From: MFD04716-140 sp963703125
GTDB lineage: Bacteria; Bacteroidota; Bacteroidia; Flavobacteriales; Flavobacteriaceae
Assembly: GCA_963703125.1 (NCBI GenBank)
Contig: OY969790.1
Coordinates: 3,038,001 to 3,102,000, forward strand
Direction of reading: 5' to 3'
DNA length: 64,000 nucleotides
The notes below the pieces were generated by a model. That model did not search any database. It was not told the DNA's origin and was given only the letters and a program-made list of their open reading frames with translations. Below, in pieces: positions 25,519 to 35,130 of this stretch. The translations under genes and the position numbers were made by a program. Position 1 is the stretch's first letter; every line of letters starts with the position of its first letter.

Positions 25519-26361
25519 ATGAACAACAACAAAAGCACTTATCTAAAACACAAGTTGATTGCCACGGTCACGAAATCGAATCTTTTAGTTTTTAGCCGTT
25601 TTATGCTAATTTCTATGCTGTCTCCCACAACCATGTTAGGGCAGACTTTGGAAGATTTCAAAACTGCCGCCTCTAATAATGAAGGCCCAAACCTTATTCC
25701 CTTCTATGAGCTTCGAAGGGACGCCACTTCGATCGCGGACGAGGTCCAGAATAGAAAATCGGAAGTTGCCCTTGCTAAATATGATGATTGGAAACCCCAG
25801 AAAGAGAATATTTTGAATACGATCAAAAAGCAAATGGAGCTCATCAAAAAAGAGAACGAATTTATGGCGCAGTATAAGGTTGTAAATCCTGACGGAAGCA
25901 TCGATTGTATAAAAGCGGATGTTACCAAACAGGAAGGTATCATTGCCGAAAACAACGACAAACGAATAAAACTGGATGAAAAGATAAAATCAGGGCTCGA
26001 TGCCTTTGAACGACTGTCCACCGCTAGGGGCGGGCTGCGCGAATATTTTGATGATGCCCTAAAACTATTGGCCGAAGCACAAGCAAACCCGAACAAATAT
26101 ATTGGCGAACCGCCCTCGCAAATAGACGAGCCTACCTCTCCAGAGGGCGAACCCACCGATGAATACAAGCGGAGACTGGAAGAATACAAGGAGTACAAAC
26201 TGAAACAGGAAACGTATGAAAATGATAAAGGAAGTCTGGAAAACTACGTTGCCGATATTGTTCAAAAAATTCAAGGTCAGGTAAAAAATCATTTGGAGCA
26301 GGAGAACGGCAGCCTCCTAATGAAACAGCAGTTTGAAGAATTATTGAAGCGTACAGAATAG
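25519..26361 (+). CDS. Exported coiled-coil protein of unknown function
   Basis: This 280-residue protein has a hydrophobic N-terminal segment ending near TTMLGQ, a likely signal peptide preceded by an unusually long basic leader. The mature part is highly charged and mostly helical, with long probable coiled coils (about 75-150 and 215-280). A Pro/Glu-rich linker (GEPPSQIDEPTSPEGEPTDE) separates them near residue 195. I recognise no family. It lies 64 bp downstream of the hydrolase gene and 15 bp upstream of the VOC gene, on the same strand. Confidence 0.7.
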   Translation: MNNNKSTYLKHKLIATVTKSNLLVFSRFMLISMLSPTTMLGQTLEDFKTAASNNEGPNLIPFYELRRDATSIADEVQNRKSEVALAKYDDWKPQKENILNTIKKQMELIKKENEFMAQYKVVNPDGSIDCIKADVTKQEGIIAENNDKRIKLDEKIKSGLDAFERLSTARGGLREYFDDALKLLAEAQANPNKYIGEPPSQIDEPTSPEGEPTDEYKRRLEEYKEYKLKQETYENDKGSLENYVADIVQKIQGQVKNHLEQENGSLLMKQQFEELLKRTE

Positions 26362-26376
26362 AAAAAAGGAAGGAAA

Positions 26377-26829
26377 ATGATAAAGGGCCTATACGAAACC
26401 CACTTATTTGTAAAAGAACTCAAAATATCCGTTGACTTTTATAAAAATAAAATGGGTCTGGAACAGTGCTATTATGATATAGCCAGAGGCGCCGCTTTTT
26501 TTTGGATCGGGGCACCAAAAGAAGCGATGTTGGGACTTTGGGAAAGGCCCAAACATAAAATCGATATTCGGCATTTTGCCTTTAGATGTGACAAAGAGGA
26601 TATTCTTAACAAGTCCGTAAATTTTTTAAGGGAAAAAGGTTTGAATGCGTACAACTTTTTAAATAATGGTTCGGAAATGCCCATGGTCTTTGCCTGGATG
26701 CCTGCAATTTCCATTTATTTTAAAGATCCGGACGGTCACGAGCTGGAGTTTATCGCAATCTTGGACGGAAAACCTAGACCCGAATTGGGGGTAATCCCAT
26801 ATGAAAAATGGGTCATGTCCCAGGAGTAA
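26377..26829 (+). CDS. VOC-superfamily (glyoxalase/dioxygenase-like) protein
   Basis: This 150-residue protein has two beta-alpha-beta3 modules of the vicinal oxygen chelate fold: YETHLFVKELKISVDFYKNK at the N-terminus, RHFAFRCDKEDI in the middle and the closing YFKDPDGHELEFIA. Metal-ligand candidates H8 (ETH) and E in HELEF are present. Its substrate is unknown; relatives include fosfomycin-resistance proteins, glyoxalases and extradiol dioxygenases, and none is specifically indicated. It begins 15 bp after the preceding gene. Confidence 0.85.
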   Translation: MIKGLYETHLFVKELKISVDFYKNKMGLEQCYYDIARGAAFFWIGAPKEAMLGLWERPKHKIDIRHFAFRCDKEDILNKSVNFLREKGLNAYNFLNNGSEMPMVFAWMPAISIYFKDPDGHELEFIAILDGKPRPELGVIPYEKWVMSQE

Positions 26830-26884
26830 GAAAACAGCTTTTAGTATTTTATATGGAACGAAATTTAAAATCAAAACTCAATAA

Positions 26885-27227
26885 ATGGATTCAAAAAAAT
26901 TTGCCAAAAAATGAATAACATCTTGGAATTCCCATAATCTGGACGATATCCTCGGCCATTATTCAGAGGATATTGTTACGACCCTGATTATCCGATTGGC
27001 GACCGGAATCGATAGCGGGACGCTTAAAGGAAAGGAAAACGTAGCCGAGTACTGGGGGCGGGGGTTGACCAAGATTCCTGATTTATATTTTGAACTTATC
27101 GCAGTTACCGGGGGGGGGTAAATTCTCTCGCCCTTTATAATAAATCGGTCATGGATAAAATGTGTATCGAATTCATGTCCTTGAATGAAGAAGGCTTAGT
27201 CAATAAAATGATAGCACATTATACCTA
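26885..27227 (+). pseudogene. Decayed SnoaL-like (NTF2 fold) gene with a G9 tract
   Basis: From ATG 26885 the frame reads MDSKKFAKK, then TGA at 26912-26914, then TSWNSHNLDDILGHYSEDIV and GKENVAEYWGRGLTKIPDL, a typical SnoaL-like polyketide-cyclase-family pattern. It runs into a nine-G tract (27110-27118) followed by TAA. If the tract is read with one more base, the frame continues NSLALYNKSVMDKMCIEF...LVNKMIAHYT to TAG at 27225-27227. One stop plus one homopolymer frameshift mark it as a pseudogene. The G tract may also be a sequencing artefact. Confidence 0.8.
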
Positions 27228-27278
27228 GCACAGTCAAAATCAAAACCTACTAATTATACAACGATTAAAAACAAATTT

Positions 27279-28823
27279 ATGGCTCCAAAACAAGCGGTAA
27301 TACTCATTAGCACCATCCTGTTACTTTCTTCATGCGGTCAAAAAAACGAAGTGGATTTTATCTATGATGCCTATAAAAATGGAGAATACAAAGATATTTT
27401 ATCGAAGGAAACGCAATTGGAAAAGACCTATAGCGAAAATGCTTTTTTTTGGTATTATAAAGGATTGTGCCATCTAAAGGAGGAGCATTTTGTGCAAGCA
27501 AAACAAGATTTTTTAGTGGCAAGAAAACTCAAGTTCAAATACGCTGGTTTAGCCAATTTTGGGTTGTGTGTTGCCAATCTTAATTTAGGGGATGAAAATA
27601 CCGCTTATAATTACTTTCAAATTGCGCTCGATGATGGATTGGATTATAGATATATTGAGCATAAATACCTTGACAAATTCAAAAGCACACCAGATTTTAT
27701 AGGGTTCAAGGAAAAGAATAGACCTTCTTTCAATTTTTGGACCTCATGTATTTTTTTTCTGGGAATCCAAGGGATTCTCTTGACCTTTTATCTGTTTTTC
27801 AAAAAATCACCTAATAAAAGAAAGAATATGTATCTGGGACTGCTGACAATTGCATATTGTATGTTGATCCTTTCCTATGCGCTTATGTTGAGCCGATTTG
27901 ATTATTACCTCCCCCTTGTCGATGACGATTTCTTTCATGTTATCCTTTACAGTCTTGGCCCTCTTGGGTTTTTATATCTCAAAAGTGTTTTGGGCGAATG
28001 CATATCGACCATCCAGCTCGGGAAACATTTCTTGCCGTTTTTGGTGGCTCTATTATTTATAAGCTTTTCTTACTTGAATCTGGTACCGTTTAAGCTGTAT
28101 TCAATTGCTGTTGATCCATATCCGATGTTGGCGCACTTGTCCCTTTACGGCATGGCCAACTATATTTTATACAAAAAACATTCGGATAAGCTCAATGGAA
28201 TGACCAAGACTTGGCTTATTTATTTGTTCACAGCGTACACCCTCTTTACACTATTGAACATCTCATACTTTGTACTGATCGAATTTTCACTTTATGGTAT
28301 TTATCTAGACATTTTGCTCATCGTTTCAATGTGTAGCTTTCTTGTTTTGCTCGGAGTTGCCGGGTATGTACAGCCAAAAATATTCTGGGGTAGCTCTGTT
28401 AAGGATGTGATTACTTCCCTGAAATATTCAAGAAGTGGATTGTCTCCAAAACTATCCAAAGAAATTAAACAGAAACTGCTAACACTAATCGAGGAAGAGG
28501 AACTCTACCTGAAAACTGATCTTACCCTCGATTATTTAGCTGATCGCTTAGGTATAAAACGGCATTATGTTTCCCAAATTATCAACGAACACTTTAAAAT
28601 GGGGTTTTATGATTTTGTAAACCGGTTCAGAGTAAGAGAAGCTATTACTATTTTAGAAAAAGATGATGATTTGAGGGTCATTGAAGTGGTTTATCAAACT
28701 GGGTTCAATAACAAAGTTTCCTTTTATAAAGCATTTAAAAAAATTACCGGTCTTACCCCTAAGGAATATCAAGAACAAAACCTGATGGCTTTGGTTAACG
28801 GTAAATCTGCATCAGATTTTTAG
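27279..28823 (+). CDS. Lipobox/TPR-membrane-AraC regulator
   Basis: This 514-residue protein has a signal with a lipobox-like LLLSSCG at about 16-21. Two TPR-like helical repeats follow (residues 30-130, FWYYKGLCHLKEEHFVQAKQ), then about seven membrane helices (150-370), then a C-terminal AraC HTH (LTLDYLADRLGIKRHYVSQI and VVYQTGFNNKVSFYKAF). The layout resembles the 7TM-HTH protein at 15796 with an added periplasmic TPR domain. It lies directly upstream of the SusC/SusD pair and is the likely regulator of that locus (inference). Whether the N-terminal Cys is really lipidated is uncertain. Confidence 0.85.
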   Translation: MAPKQAVILISTILLLSSCGQKNEVDFIYDAYKNGEYKDILSKETQLEKTYSENAFFWYYKGLCHLKEEHFVQAKQDFLVARKLKFKYAGLANFGLCVANLNLGDENTAYNYFQIALDDGLDYRYIEHKYLDKFKSTPDFIGFKEKNRPSFNFWTSCIFFLGIQGILLTFYLFFKKSPNKRKNMYLGLLTIAYCMLILSYALMLSRFDYYLPLVDDDFFHVILYSLGPLGFLYLKSVLGECISTIQLGKHFLPFLVALLFISFSYLNLVPFKLYSIAVDPYPMLAHLSLYGMANYILYKKHSDKLNGMTKTWLIYLFTAYTLFTLLNISYFVLIEFSLYGIYLDILLIVSMCSFLVLLGVAGYVQPKIFWGSSVKDVITSLKYSRSGLSPKLSKEIKQKLLTLIEEEELYLKTDLTLDYLADRLGIKRHYVSQIINEHFKMGFYDFVNRFRVREAITILEKDDDLRVIEVVYQTGFNNKVSFYKAFKKITGLTPKEYQEQNLMALVNGKSASDF

Positions 28824-29059
28824 TTACTGCCTGTTGGCAATTACCTTTATGGCAATCTCTTTTGCTTCTTTTACCCTGCAATTGCAAAGGGAGGACAGCG
28901 AATAGATTCCGAACGTAATTTTTGTGTTCAAAATCTTAAAATTAACAGGGATTTTGTTTCGTTCGAAATGGTAGTTAGTTGAATTAGTCTCTTAAAATCT
29001 TTTCCTATCCTTCCTTTTGCCAATTGCATATTTATTTCTAACCAAAATCTCATGTTTTT

Positions 29060-32056
29060 ATGAAATTATGCAAGTATTGGATTTGGCTTGGAGCCCTCAT
29101 GTTTAGCACAACATCGGTTCTGGCCCAGAGCAGAACAATTAATGGTACCGTAAAGGATAATGATGGCATTCCTTTACCAGGTGTAAATGTAGTGATTGAG
29201 GGAACTTCCCTTGGTACCCAGACAGATTTCGACGGTAATTATGCCATCGAAGCCGATAAAGGTCAAAGGCTTGTTTTTTCCTATTTGGGTCAAAACACCG
29301 AAGTGCACCAAATAGGAAATTCCTCCACCATAAATATACAAATGGAAGAGGACGCACAGGCCCTTGATGAAGTGGTGGTAATAGGCTATGGAGAACAATC
29401 CGAAAGGAAGATCATCCAAACGGTTTCCATTATTAAGGAGGAGGACATTCGCGACATACAAGCCTCATCCCCTCAAGATTTATTACAGGGTCAGGCCTCA
29501 GGGGTTCAGGTTGTGGGGTCATCGGGCGTGCTTGGTTCGGCATCGGTCATTCGGGTGCGCGGCGTAAACTCGTTGACAGGGGGCTCTAACCCTTTGATAG
29601 TCATTGATGGGGTTCCTATCGATGACCAGAACCAGACCAACTCCCAAGGAGGAAATACGGGCCTCAACCCACTTTCCTTTGTGAACACCGAGGATATAGC
29701 CACCTTTACGGTACTAAAAGATGCGGCGGCTACTTCCTTATATGGAACAAGGGGCTCTAACGGAGTTATATTGATTACTACAAAAAAGGGTAAACTGGGA
29801 CAAAAAACTGAAGTAACTCTGGGTCTAAGTTCTTCTATAAGTGAAGCGACCTTCTTGGAAGAAATGATGAACCTTGAACAGTATGCCAAATTCACAGTCG
29901 ATCGCACCAACCTACGAAACGGTACCAATGTTACCGCCGCCGATCTAGGTTTGGGCGGAGAGGGATTTGATTGGCTCGATGCCGTAACTAGGCAAGGATT
30001 TTCCAGCAATGAAGATGTCAGTATCATCGGGGGAAGTGAAAAGTCCACTTTTGCATTGACTATCAACCATTCCAATACCGAAGGGTTTCTAATCGGTAAC
30101 AATCTTGAAAAAACCGGCGCAAGAGTAAATGTTTCTACCCAAGCGAACGATTGGCTCAATGCAGGAATCAACCTCGCTACCACTTTTTCAGTAAATGATA
30201 GGGTGGGTGTCCAAAACAGCACCTTTGCGCCCTTTACGGCGGGGTTTTTGCAAACACCTAACGTACTCCCACGCGACGAAAATGGAGATTTCGTAAATAC
30301 TGGTTTTGTTGCTAATGTGCTGGCTATCGAGGCTCTGGATAGAAATGAGGTGGCTACCGAAAAAATTACAGGCAACGCTTATGCCGAAGCATCCTTGTTT
30401 GAAGGACTAAAAGCAAAAGTCGATATTGGTGTTGACCGTACCCAAATTGAACAGAACCAAAGAAGTGTTGAGTTAAATTCTCCAGAAGGATTTGCACAAA
30501 ATTTAGTGACATTCGTGAATAGACATTTACTTACCGGTACATTGAACTACAATATGGCCTTTGGTAATCATGAACTAGGTGTTTTATTGGGAACCTCATA
30601 TGAAGAAACCAAAACGAATAGGACGATTGTAGCAGGTACGGGCTTCCTTTCCGACCAACTATTAAACGTAGCGAGTGCTTCTACCTTTACAAATACCTTT
30701 GCCGATAGGATAGAGACCCGGCTTTATGGCCAGATTTTTTCAAGGCTCAATTATGACTATCTCGGTAAATATTTGGTGGAAGGCTCCTTTCGAAGGGATG
30801 GTTCAAGTCGCTTTGGTAGCAATAAGAAATTCGGGATTTTTTGGGCTGCCGCTGCAGGCTGGTTAATTTCCGAAGAGGCCTTTATGCAGGACTCCTTTTT
30901 TGATTTCTTGAGCATCAGGGCAAGTTATGGTACAAGCGGGAACGACCGCATTGGTAATTTTCCATCCTTAGGCTTGTTTACCAGTTTAAATTATGATGGT
31001 CTGTCGGGCCTTGAACCTTCCTCCGCGAAAAACGATAATATTCAATGGGAAGAAACATCTACGCTCGACATCGGACTTAAATCGGCCTTTTTCAATAATC
31101 GGATATTGTTCAATGTGAACTATTATGAAAAGCAGACCGACAATCTATTAATAAATGTACCCTTGCCAACTCAGGCGGGCATAGGTTTTTTGGGTTTTAA
31201 TACGGTCATATCCCGAAATGCCGGAAAAGTCGAAAATAAGGGTTTTGAGTTTGATTTGACCACTGTCAACTTCAAAACCCAAGACTTTGAATGGTTCACG
31301 AAAATCAATTTATCGACCATCGAAAATAAAGTACTGGAGCTCCCAGGGGCAAATGTTGATGAGGAAGGAAGACAGTTTATCTCCGGTTCCCCGCAGCAAA
31401 GAGCGGTCGTTGGGGAATCTGCGAACAGTTTTTACCTTATTCGATATGTTGGTGTTAACCCGCAAACTGGGGAGGCAGAGTGGTTGGATGCCAATGGTGA
31501 TATTACCAATTCGCCAACACCTGATGACAGAAAGATCGTTGGGAAAGCACAGCCTGATTTCTATGGTGGAATTACCAATACATTTAAATATAAAAATTTT
31601 GATCTAAATGTATTTATGAACTTTTCTCAGGGCAATGATGTTTTTATTAGCGGAATCCGCTTTACAGATGCTCCGATCGGCTTTGGAATGAGCACACGGT
31701 TATTGGATTATTGGAAACTGCCTGGAGACAATGCCTATTTTCCAAAATTGGATGGGACGACTTCAGGATTATTCAGAACCACCTCGACCAATCAATTAAA
31801 AGACGGGTCTTTCATTCGATTGAAGAACATAACCCTTGGTTATACCCTTCCCCAAAGGGTCATGGAAAGGATAAACTTTATCGACGGTATCCGATTTTAT
31901 ATTACTGGCACCAATATGGTGACCATAAAGAGCAGCGGTCTTGGCGATCGTGATCCAGAAGTTACCAATAATGTAAACCCGTTACAGCTAGGGGAAAGCT
32001 TCTTCGTTGCCCCTCAGTCCAAATCGTATCTCTTCGGAACCCGAATCACATTTTAA
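29060..32056 (+). CDS. susC: SusC/RagA-family TonB-dependent outer-membrane transporter
   Basis: This 998-residue protein is of normal length for the family. It has a signal peptide ending in LAQ, then a carboxypeptidase-like regulatory domain (about 24-105; GTVKDNDGIPLPGVNVVIEG). A TonB-box-like stretch DEVVVIGYG follows, then the plug with GSASVIRVRGVNSLTGG and NPLIVIDGVP, and a long barrel ending in SYLFGTRITF with terminal Phe. SusC proteins import oligosaccharides or peptides with a SusD lid. The SusD partner follows after 19 bp. No glycoside hydrolase or sulfatase genes flank it in this window, so the substrate cannot be predicted. Confidence 0.97.
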   Translation: MKLCKYWIWLGALMFSTTSVLAQSRTINGTVKDNDGIPLPGVNVVIEGTSLGTQTDFDGNYAIEADKGQRLVFSYLGQNTEVHQIGNSSTINIQMEEDAQALDEVVVIGYGEQSERKIIQTVSIIKEEDIRDIQASSPQDLLQGQASGVQVVGSSGVLGSASVIRVRGVNSLTGGSNPLIVIDGVPIDDQNQTNSQGGNTGLNPLSFVNTEDIATFTVLKDAAATSLYGTRGSNGVILITTKKGKLGQKTEVTLGLSSSISEATFLEEMMNLEQYAKFTVDRTNLRNGTNVTAADLGLGGEGFDWLDAVTRQGFSSNEDVSIIGGSEKSTFALTINHSNTEGFLIGNNLEKTGARVNVSTQANDWLNAGINLATTFSVNDRVGVQNSTFAPFTAGFLQTPNVLPRDENGDFVNTGFVANVLAIEALDRNEVATEKITGNAYAEASLFEGLKAKVDIGVDRTQIEQNQRSVELNSPEGFAQNLVTFVNRHLLTGTLNYNMAFGNHELGVLLGTSYEETKTNRTIVAGTGFLSDQLLNVASASTFTNTFADRIETRLYGQIFSRLNYDYLGKYLVEGSFRRDGSSRFGSNKKFGIFWAAAAGWLISEEAFMQDSFFDFLSIRASYGTSGNDRIGNFPSLGLFTSLNYDGLSGLEPSSAKNDNIQWEETSTLDIGLKSAFFNNRILFNVNYYEKQTDNLLINVPLPTQAGIGFLGFNTVISRNAGKVENKGFEFDLTTVNFKTQDFEWFTKINLSTIENKVLELPGANVDEEGRQFISGSPQQRAVVGESANSFYLIRYVGVNPQTGEAEWLDANGDITNSPTPDDRKIVGKAQPDFYGGITNTFKYKNFDLNVFMNFSQGNDVFISGIRFTDAPIGFGMSTRLLDYWKLPGDNAYFPKLDGTTSGLFRTTSTNQLKDGSFIRLKNITLGYTLPQRVMERINFIDGIRFYITGTNMVTIKSSGLGDRDPEVTNNVNPLQLGESFFVAPQSKSYLFGTRITF

Positions 32057-32075
32057 GGAAATAAAAAAATAAGAC

Positions 32076-33482
32076 ATGAAAAAATTAAATTTAACAAATA
32101 GTATAGTAATTATCCTATTGCTATTGGCAATTTCGTGCGACGATAAATTGGATATAGGCCCAGAAGACAGTTTGACGGAAGATGTTGTGCTATCTAATGC
32201 GGCATTGGCAGAAGGCGCATTGGTAGGGGCATATTCAAGAATGCGGAGTGATGACGTTTTCAATGGTACTTCGCAATTGACCCAGGAATGGATGAGTGAC
32301 AACATCAATTTTGTCGGCTCGTTTCCCACTTTTCAGGAAATACGGGATTATACCACGATTGCTAGCAACAACTCGATTTCAAATTTCTGGCGGGACCATT
32401 TTTTTGTCATTGCATCAGCCAATTTTTTAATTAACAAGTTGCCGGATGCCGAGATTCCAGATCTTACAGATGCTGAAAGGTCACGGATTATAGCCGAGTC
32501 CAGGTTCATAAGGGCGCTAACAAATTTTAACTTGGTCAATCTTTTTGCCCAGCCCTATCAATTTTCAAATGGCGCAAATGATGGTATTCCTTTAGTCAAG
32601 GAATTTTATAACGGCGACGAAACTAAATTTCAATTACCCAGAAATACGGTCAACGAGACCCATGCCTTTATTGAACAAGATTTACTGCAGTCCATACCTG
32701 ATTTACCCGAAACCACAAACAGGGGTCGGGCAAGCAAAGGAGCTGCAAGAGCTCTTTTGGCAAGATTATACTTGTATCGGGAAGAATTTTCAAAAGCGGC
32801 CGATTTTGCCGATCAAGTAATCCAATCAGCTGATTATGAGTTAGCTCCAGATTATACGTTCTACAATCAGGATGATTCCTCCGAACATATTTTTCAAATA
32901 ATCAACAATGCTGTAAACGGGCAAACCACGGGGCAGGGGTATTCTGGTTTATCCAATCCAGCTCCTGAAGGTAGGGGAGATGCTACGTTTTCACAAAACC
33001 TATTGGATGCTTTTGCGGCCGAACCCGGAGATTTAAGATTCACTACACTCAATCGGGAGGGAACCGATGCGGTAATGGGGAATTCTATCTTTAGTACTAA
33101 ATTTCCTGATGGGATAAACATTTCCGACAATTCACCGATATTACGAATCACAGAAATGTATCTGACAAGAGCAGAAGCCAATCTACGAAACGGAACTAAT
33201 TTAGGTGCCACTCCCTTAAGCGACATAAATAGATTAAGGGATAGGGCAGGTTTGGCACCTTTGGCTACTGTTGATTTGGAAAATATAGTATTGGAACGCA
33301 GGAAGGAACTGTGTTTTGAAGGACATCGAAGAATGGATCTGCTACGTAACCGAATGGCCTTACGAAGACCTGGAATGCCCAATACCATTGAATCAGCATT
33401 TGGGGAGGACAAGACAATTTTGCCCATCCCGACCTCCGAAAGAGATCTAAATCCAAATATTTCGCAGAATCCAGGGTATTAG
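32076..33482 (+). CDS. susD: SusD/RagB-family nutrient-binding lipoprotein
   Basis: This 468-residue lipoprotein has lipobox LAISC at about residues 17-21. The SusD N-terminal domain shows the usual ALAEGALVGAYSRM helix. The TPR-like helical scaffold follows (RIIAESRFIRALTNFNLVNLF), then the C-terminal SusD signature RITEMYLTRAEANLRNG and the closing RRKELCFEGHRRMDLLR. It forms the lid that captures substrate for the SusC pore. It starts 19 bp after susC and ends just before a terminator, so the pair is one operon. Confidence 0.97.
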   Translation: MKKLNLTNSIVIILLLLAISCDDKLDIGPEDSLTEDVVLSNAALAEGALVGAYSRMRSDDVFNGTSQLTQEWMSDNINFVGSFPTFQEIRDYTTIASNNSISNFWRDHFFVIASANFLINKLPDAEIPDLTDAERSRIIAESRFIRALTNFNLVNLFAQPYQFSNGANDGIPLVKEFYNGDETKFQLPRNTVNETHAFIEQDLLQSIPDLPETTNRGRASKGAARALLARLYLYREEFSKAADFADQVIQSADYELAPDYTFYNQDDSSEHIFQIINNAVNGQTTGQGYSGLSNPAPEGRGDATFSQNLLDAFAAEPGDLRFTTLNREGTDAVMGNSIFSTKFPDGINISDNSPILRITEMYLTRAEANLRNGTNLGATPLSDINRLRDRAGLAPLATVDLENIVLERRKELCFEGHRRMDLLRNRMALRRPGMPNTIESAFGEDKTILPIPTSERDLNPNISQNPGY

Positions 33483-33489
33483 CTTATAT

Positions 33490-33515
33490 GGGCAGTCTTT
33501 TGGCTGCCCTTTTTT
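33490..33515 (+). terminator. Rho-independent terminator after susD
   Basis: GGGCAG (33490-33495) pairs with CTGCCC (33504-33509) around an 8-nt loop and is followed by six T residues. It closes the SusC/SusD operon 8 bp after the susD stop. Confidence 0.85.
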
Positions 33516-33660
33516 ATATGTTATCATTAGAACAAAAACCTTAGTACTGATTAATTCTCTTCATAAAAGGGACTTTACGCGTAAATCATTTCACTATGTA
33601 TTAAGCGCAAAACATATACTCTACCCAACCAATCAACGAATATGAAATTAAAAGTTTAAA

Positions 33661-34557
33661 ATGAAAGAAATCAATTTAAGACCTTTCTTAGAATGGCCCT
33701 TACTACTGCTAGTTTCCCTTATGTATGGTACAATCTTAATTCCAAAAAAAGGACAAGTTGACACTATTGATGTTGTTGCCACAAAAATTACGGGAAATCT
33801 TTATATGTTGAATTGTATCAATGGTTATGGAGGGGGTAACAGCACAGTATCAATTGGGGATGACGGAATTCTTATGGCCGATAATATGTTGGAAGGAATG
33901 GCTCCCAAAATTGAAGTGACTTTAAAGTCCATCACCAACCTTCCTATTCGAGTTGCCATCAATTCTCATTTTCATGGTGACCATATTGGTAATAATGATT
34001 TTTTTGAAAAATCCGCCATGGTGATTGCCCAAGAGAACGTGAGCAAAAGGTTGAGGTCAAAAAAGAACAAAGCCAAACTCCCCCACATAACCTTCAAGGA
34101 CTCTTTGAATATTTTATTCAACGGGGAAGAAGTTCAACTTATCCATTTTGCGAATTGTCATACCGATGGGGATGCCATCATCTATTTCACAACTTCCAAG
34201 GTACTTCACATGGGGGATTTATTTTTTTTCGGTATGTTTCCTGCTGTCTATTCGGAAGGTGGAGGAAACATCGTGAATATGATAAAGGCGATAGAAGAGA
34301 TTTGCAAGAGGTTTCCTAAGGACACCAAAGTAGTACCCGGTCACGGGGAATTGGCCACTATGAAAGATTTGACGGAATACTTGGCCATGTTAAAGGAAAC
34401 TACAGAGATGGTTCAGGCAGAAATTAATGATGGTAAGTCTGTAGACCAAATAAAAAAGTTGCGACTTCCAAAAAAGTATAATGAATTGGGAAGAGGAGGA
34501 GCGCAAACTGCCGAGGAATATCTGGCTATGCTTTATAATCTTATCTCTCAGGGTTAA
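33661..34557 (+). CDS. Exported MBL-fold metallo-hydrolase
   Basis: This 298-residue protein has an N-terminal hydrophobic segment (LEWPLLLLVSLMYGTIL), a signal or anchor. The MBL metal site is complete: H103-F-H105-G-D107-H108, H167 in NCHTDG, D186 in HMGD and H228 in PGHG. The HxHxDH form and the NC-H-TDGD pattern resemble the quinoprotein-relay and other periplasmic MBL hydrolases rather than the HxDxDH enzyme at 7450. It lies about 145 bp after the susD terminator and has its own promoter region. Its substrate is not evident, and beta-lactam hydrolysis should not be assumed. Confidence 0.86.
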   Translation: MKEINLRPFLEWPLLLLVSLMYGTILIPKKGQVDTIDVVATKITGNLYMLNCINGYGGGNSTVSIGDDGILMADNMLEGMAPKIEVTLKSITNLPIRVAINSHFHGDHIGNNDFFEKSAMVIAQENVSKRLRSKKNKAKLPHITFKDSLNILFNGEEVQLIHFANCHTDGDAIIYFTTSKVLHMGDLFFFGMFPAVYSEGGGNIVNMIKAIEEICKRFPKDTKVVPGHGELATMKDLTEYLAMLKETTEMVQAEINDGKSVDQIKKLRLPKKYNELGRGGAQTAEEYLAMLYNLISQG

Positions 34558-34770
34558 CAATGGGTTAATCATTCAATTGAAGCGTGCTTGTTTTCGTACT
34601 TAAGGTATATAATAGAGAAAATCGGTCAGCACTAAAGTATAGATTCCTTATTTCTCAGAAGTTTTATGAAACGAACCATTTTGAGGTAGTACGAAATTCT
34701 TTATTCACCGAATCTTTTTTTTAACTCCAACTCCAAAAGGATAGAGCTTTGAAATAGGTCGTAAACATTT

Positions 34771-35130
34771 TTCTTGTCAAAATTAAATTTGAATCGATTT
34801 GTACTGTTTTGGTTAACCTTTTCTATATTTACTCTACGAAAGCTTTAAAACGCGGTTGAAGATGTCCTATTTGATGTCCTGTTTGGAAAAAAATTAGATA
34901 ACGTATTGATTTCAAAGTGGTTATGTGATTGGATTCGAATCCTGCCACCCCGACGAATTGAAATTAAAGCTCTGATTATCAGAGCTTTAATTTTTTTAAA
35001 AACCTCCCAAATCTCCTAAAAACCTTTGCCAGCGAGACCTATTCGGTTACCTGTTTTACTCCTCGGTTTTCTCAACCCCCGTATTTAGTGATTTTTTTGT
35101 TATAGGTTCTCGGGGAACTAGGATTTGAAC
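34771..35130 (+). repeat. Island-end direct repeat, copy A (tRNA-Pro-like 3' end with terminator)
   Basis: This ~360-bp sequence recurs at 43053-43413. Within it, 34931-34954 reads TTCGAATCCTGCCACCCCGA and neighbours, the T-loop and acceptor 3' strand of a tRNA-Pro (its partner would start CGGGGTG). The 5' part of the tRNA is absent. To its left lie short direct repeats GATGTCCT (12 bp apart) that resemble recombinase arm sites. At its right end a second tRNA-like 3' end lies on the minus strand (35105-35130, TTCAAATCC then CCCCGAG). It looks like an attachment-site scar. Confidence 0.65.
34964..34997 (+). terminator. Terminator hairpin in repeat A
   Basis: TTAAAGCTCTGAT (34964-34976) and ATCAGAGCTTTAA (34978-34990) form a perfect 13-bp stem followed by seven T residues. 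It lies 10 bp after the tRNA-Pro-like 3' end, as expected for the terminator of the parent tRNA gene. Confidence 0.75.

Noticed and set aside
26854..26860. Single TGGAACG as a fifth member of the 21-bp operator series
   Set aside because: There is no second half-site 21 bp away and no -7 box at the expected distance.
29506..30375. Long antisense frame (289 codons) inside susC
   Set aside because: It is the mirror of a well-supported SusC coding sequence; composition reflects the sense codons.
34931..34954. Possible intact tRNA-Pro gene
   Set aside because: Only the T-loop and acceptor 3' strand are present; no D-arm or anticodon arm precedes it. The same holds at 43216.
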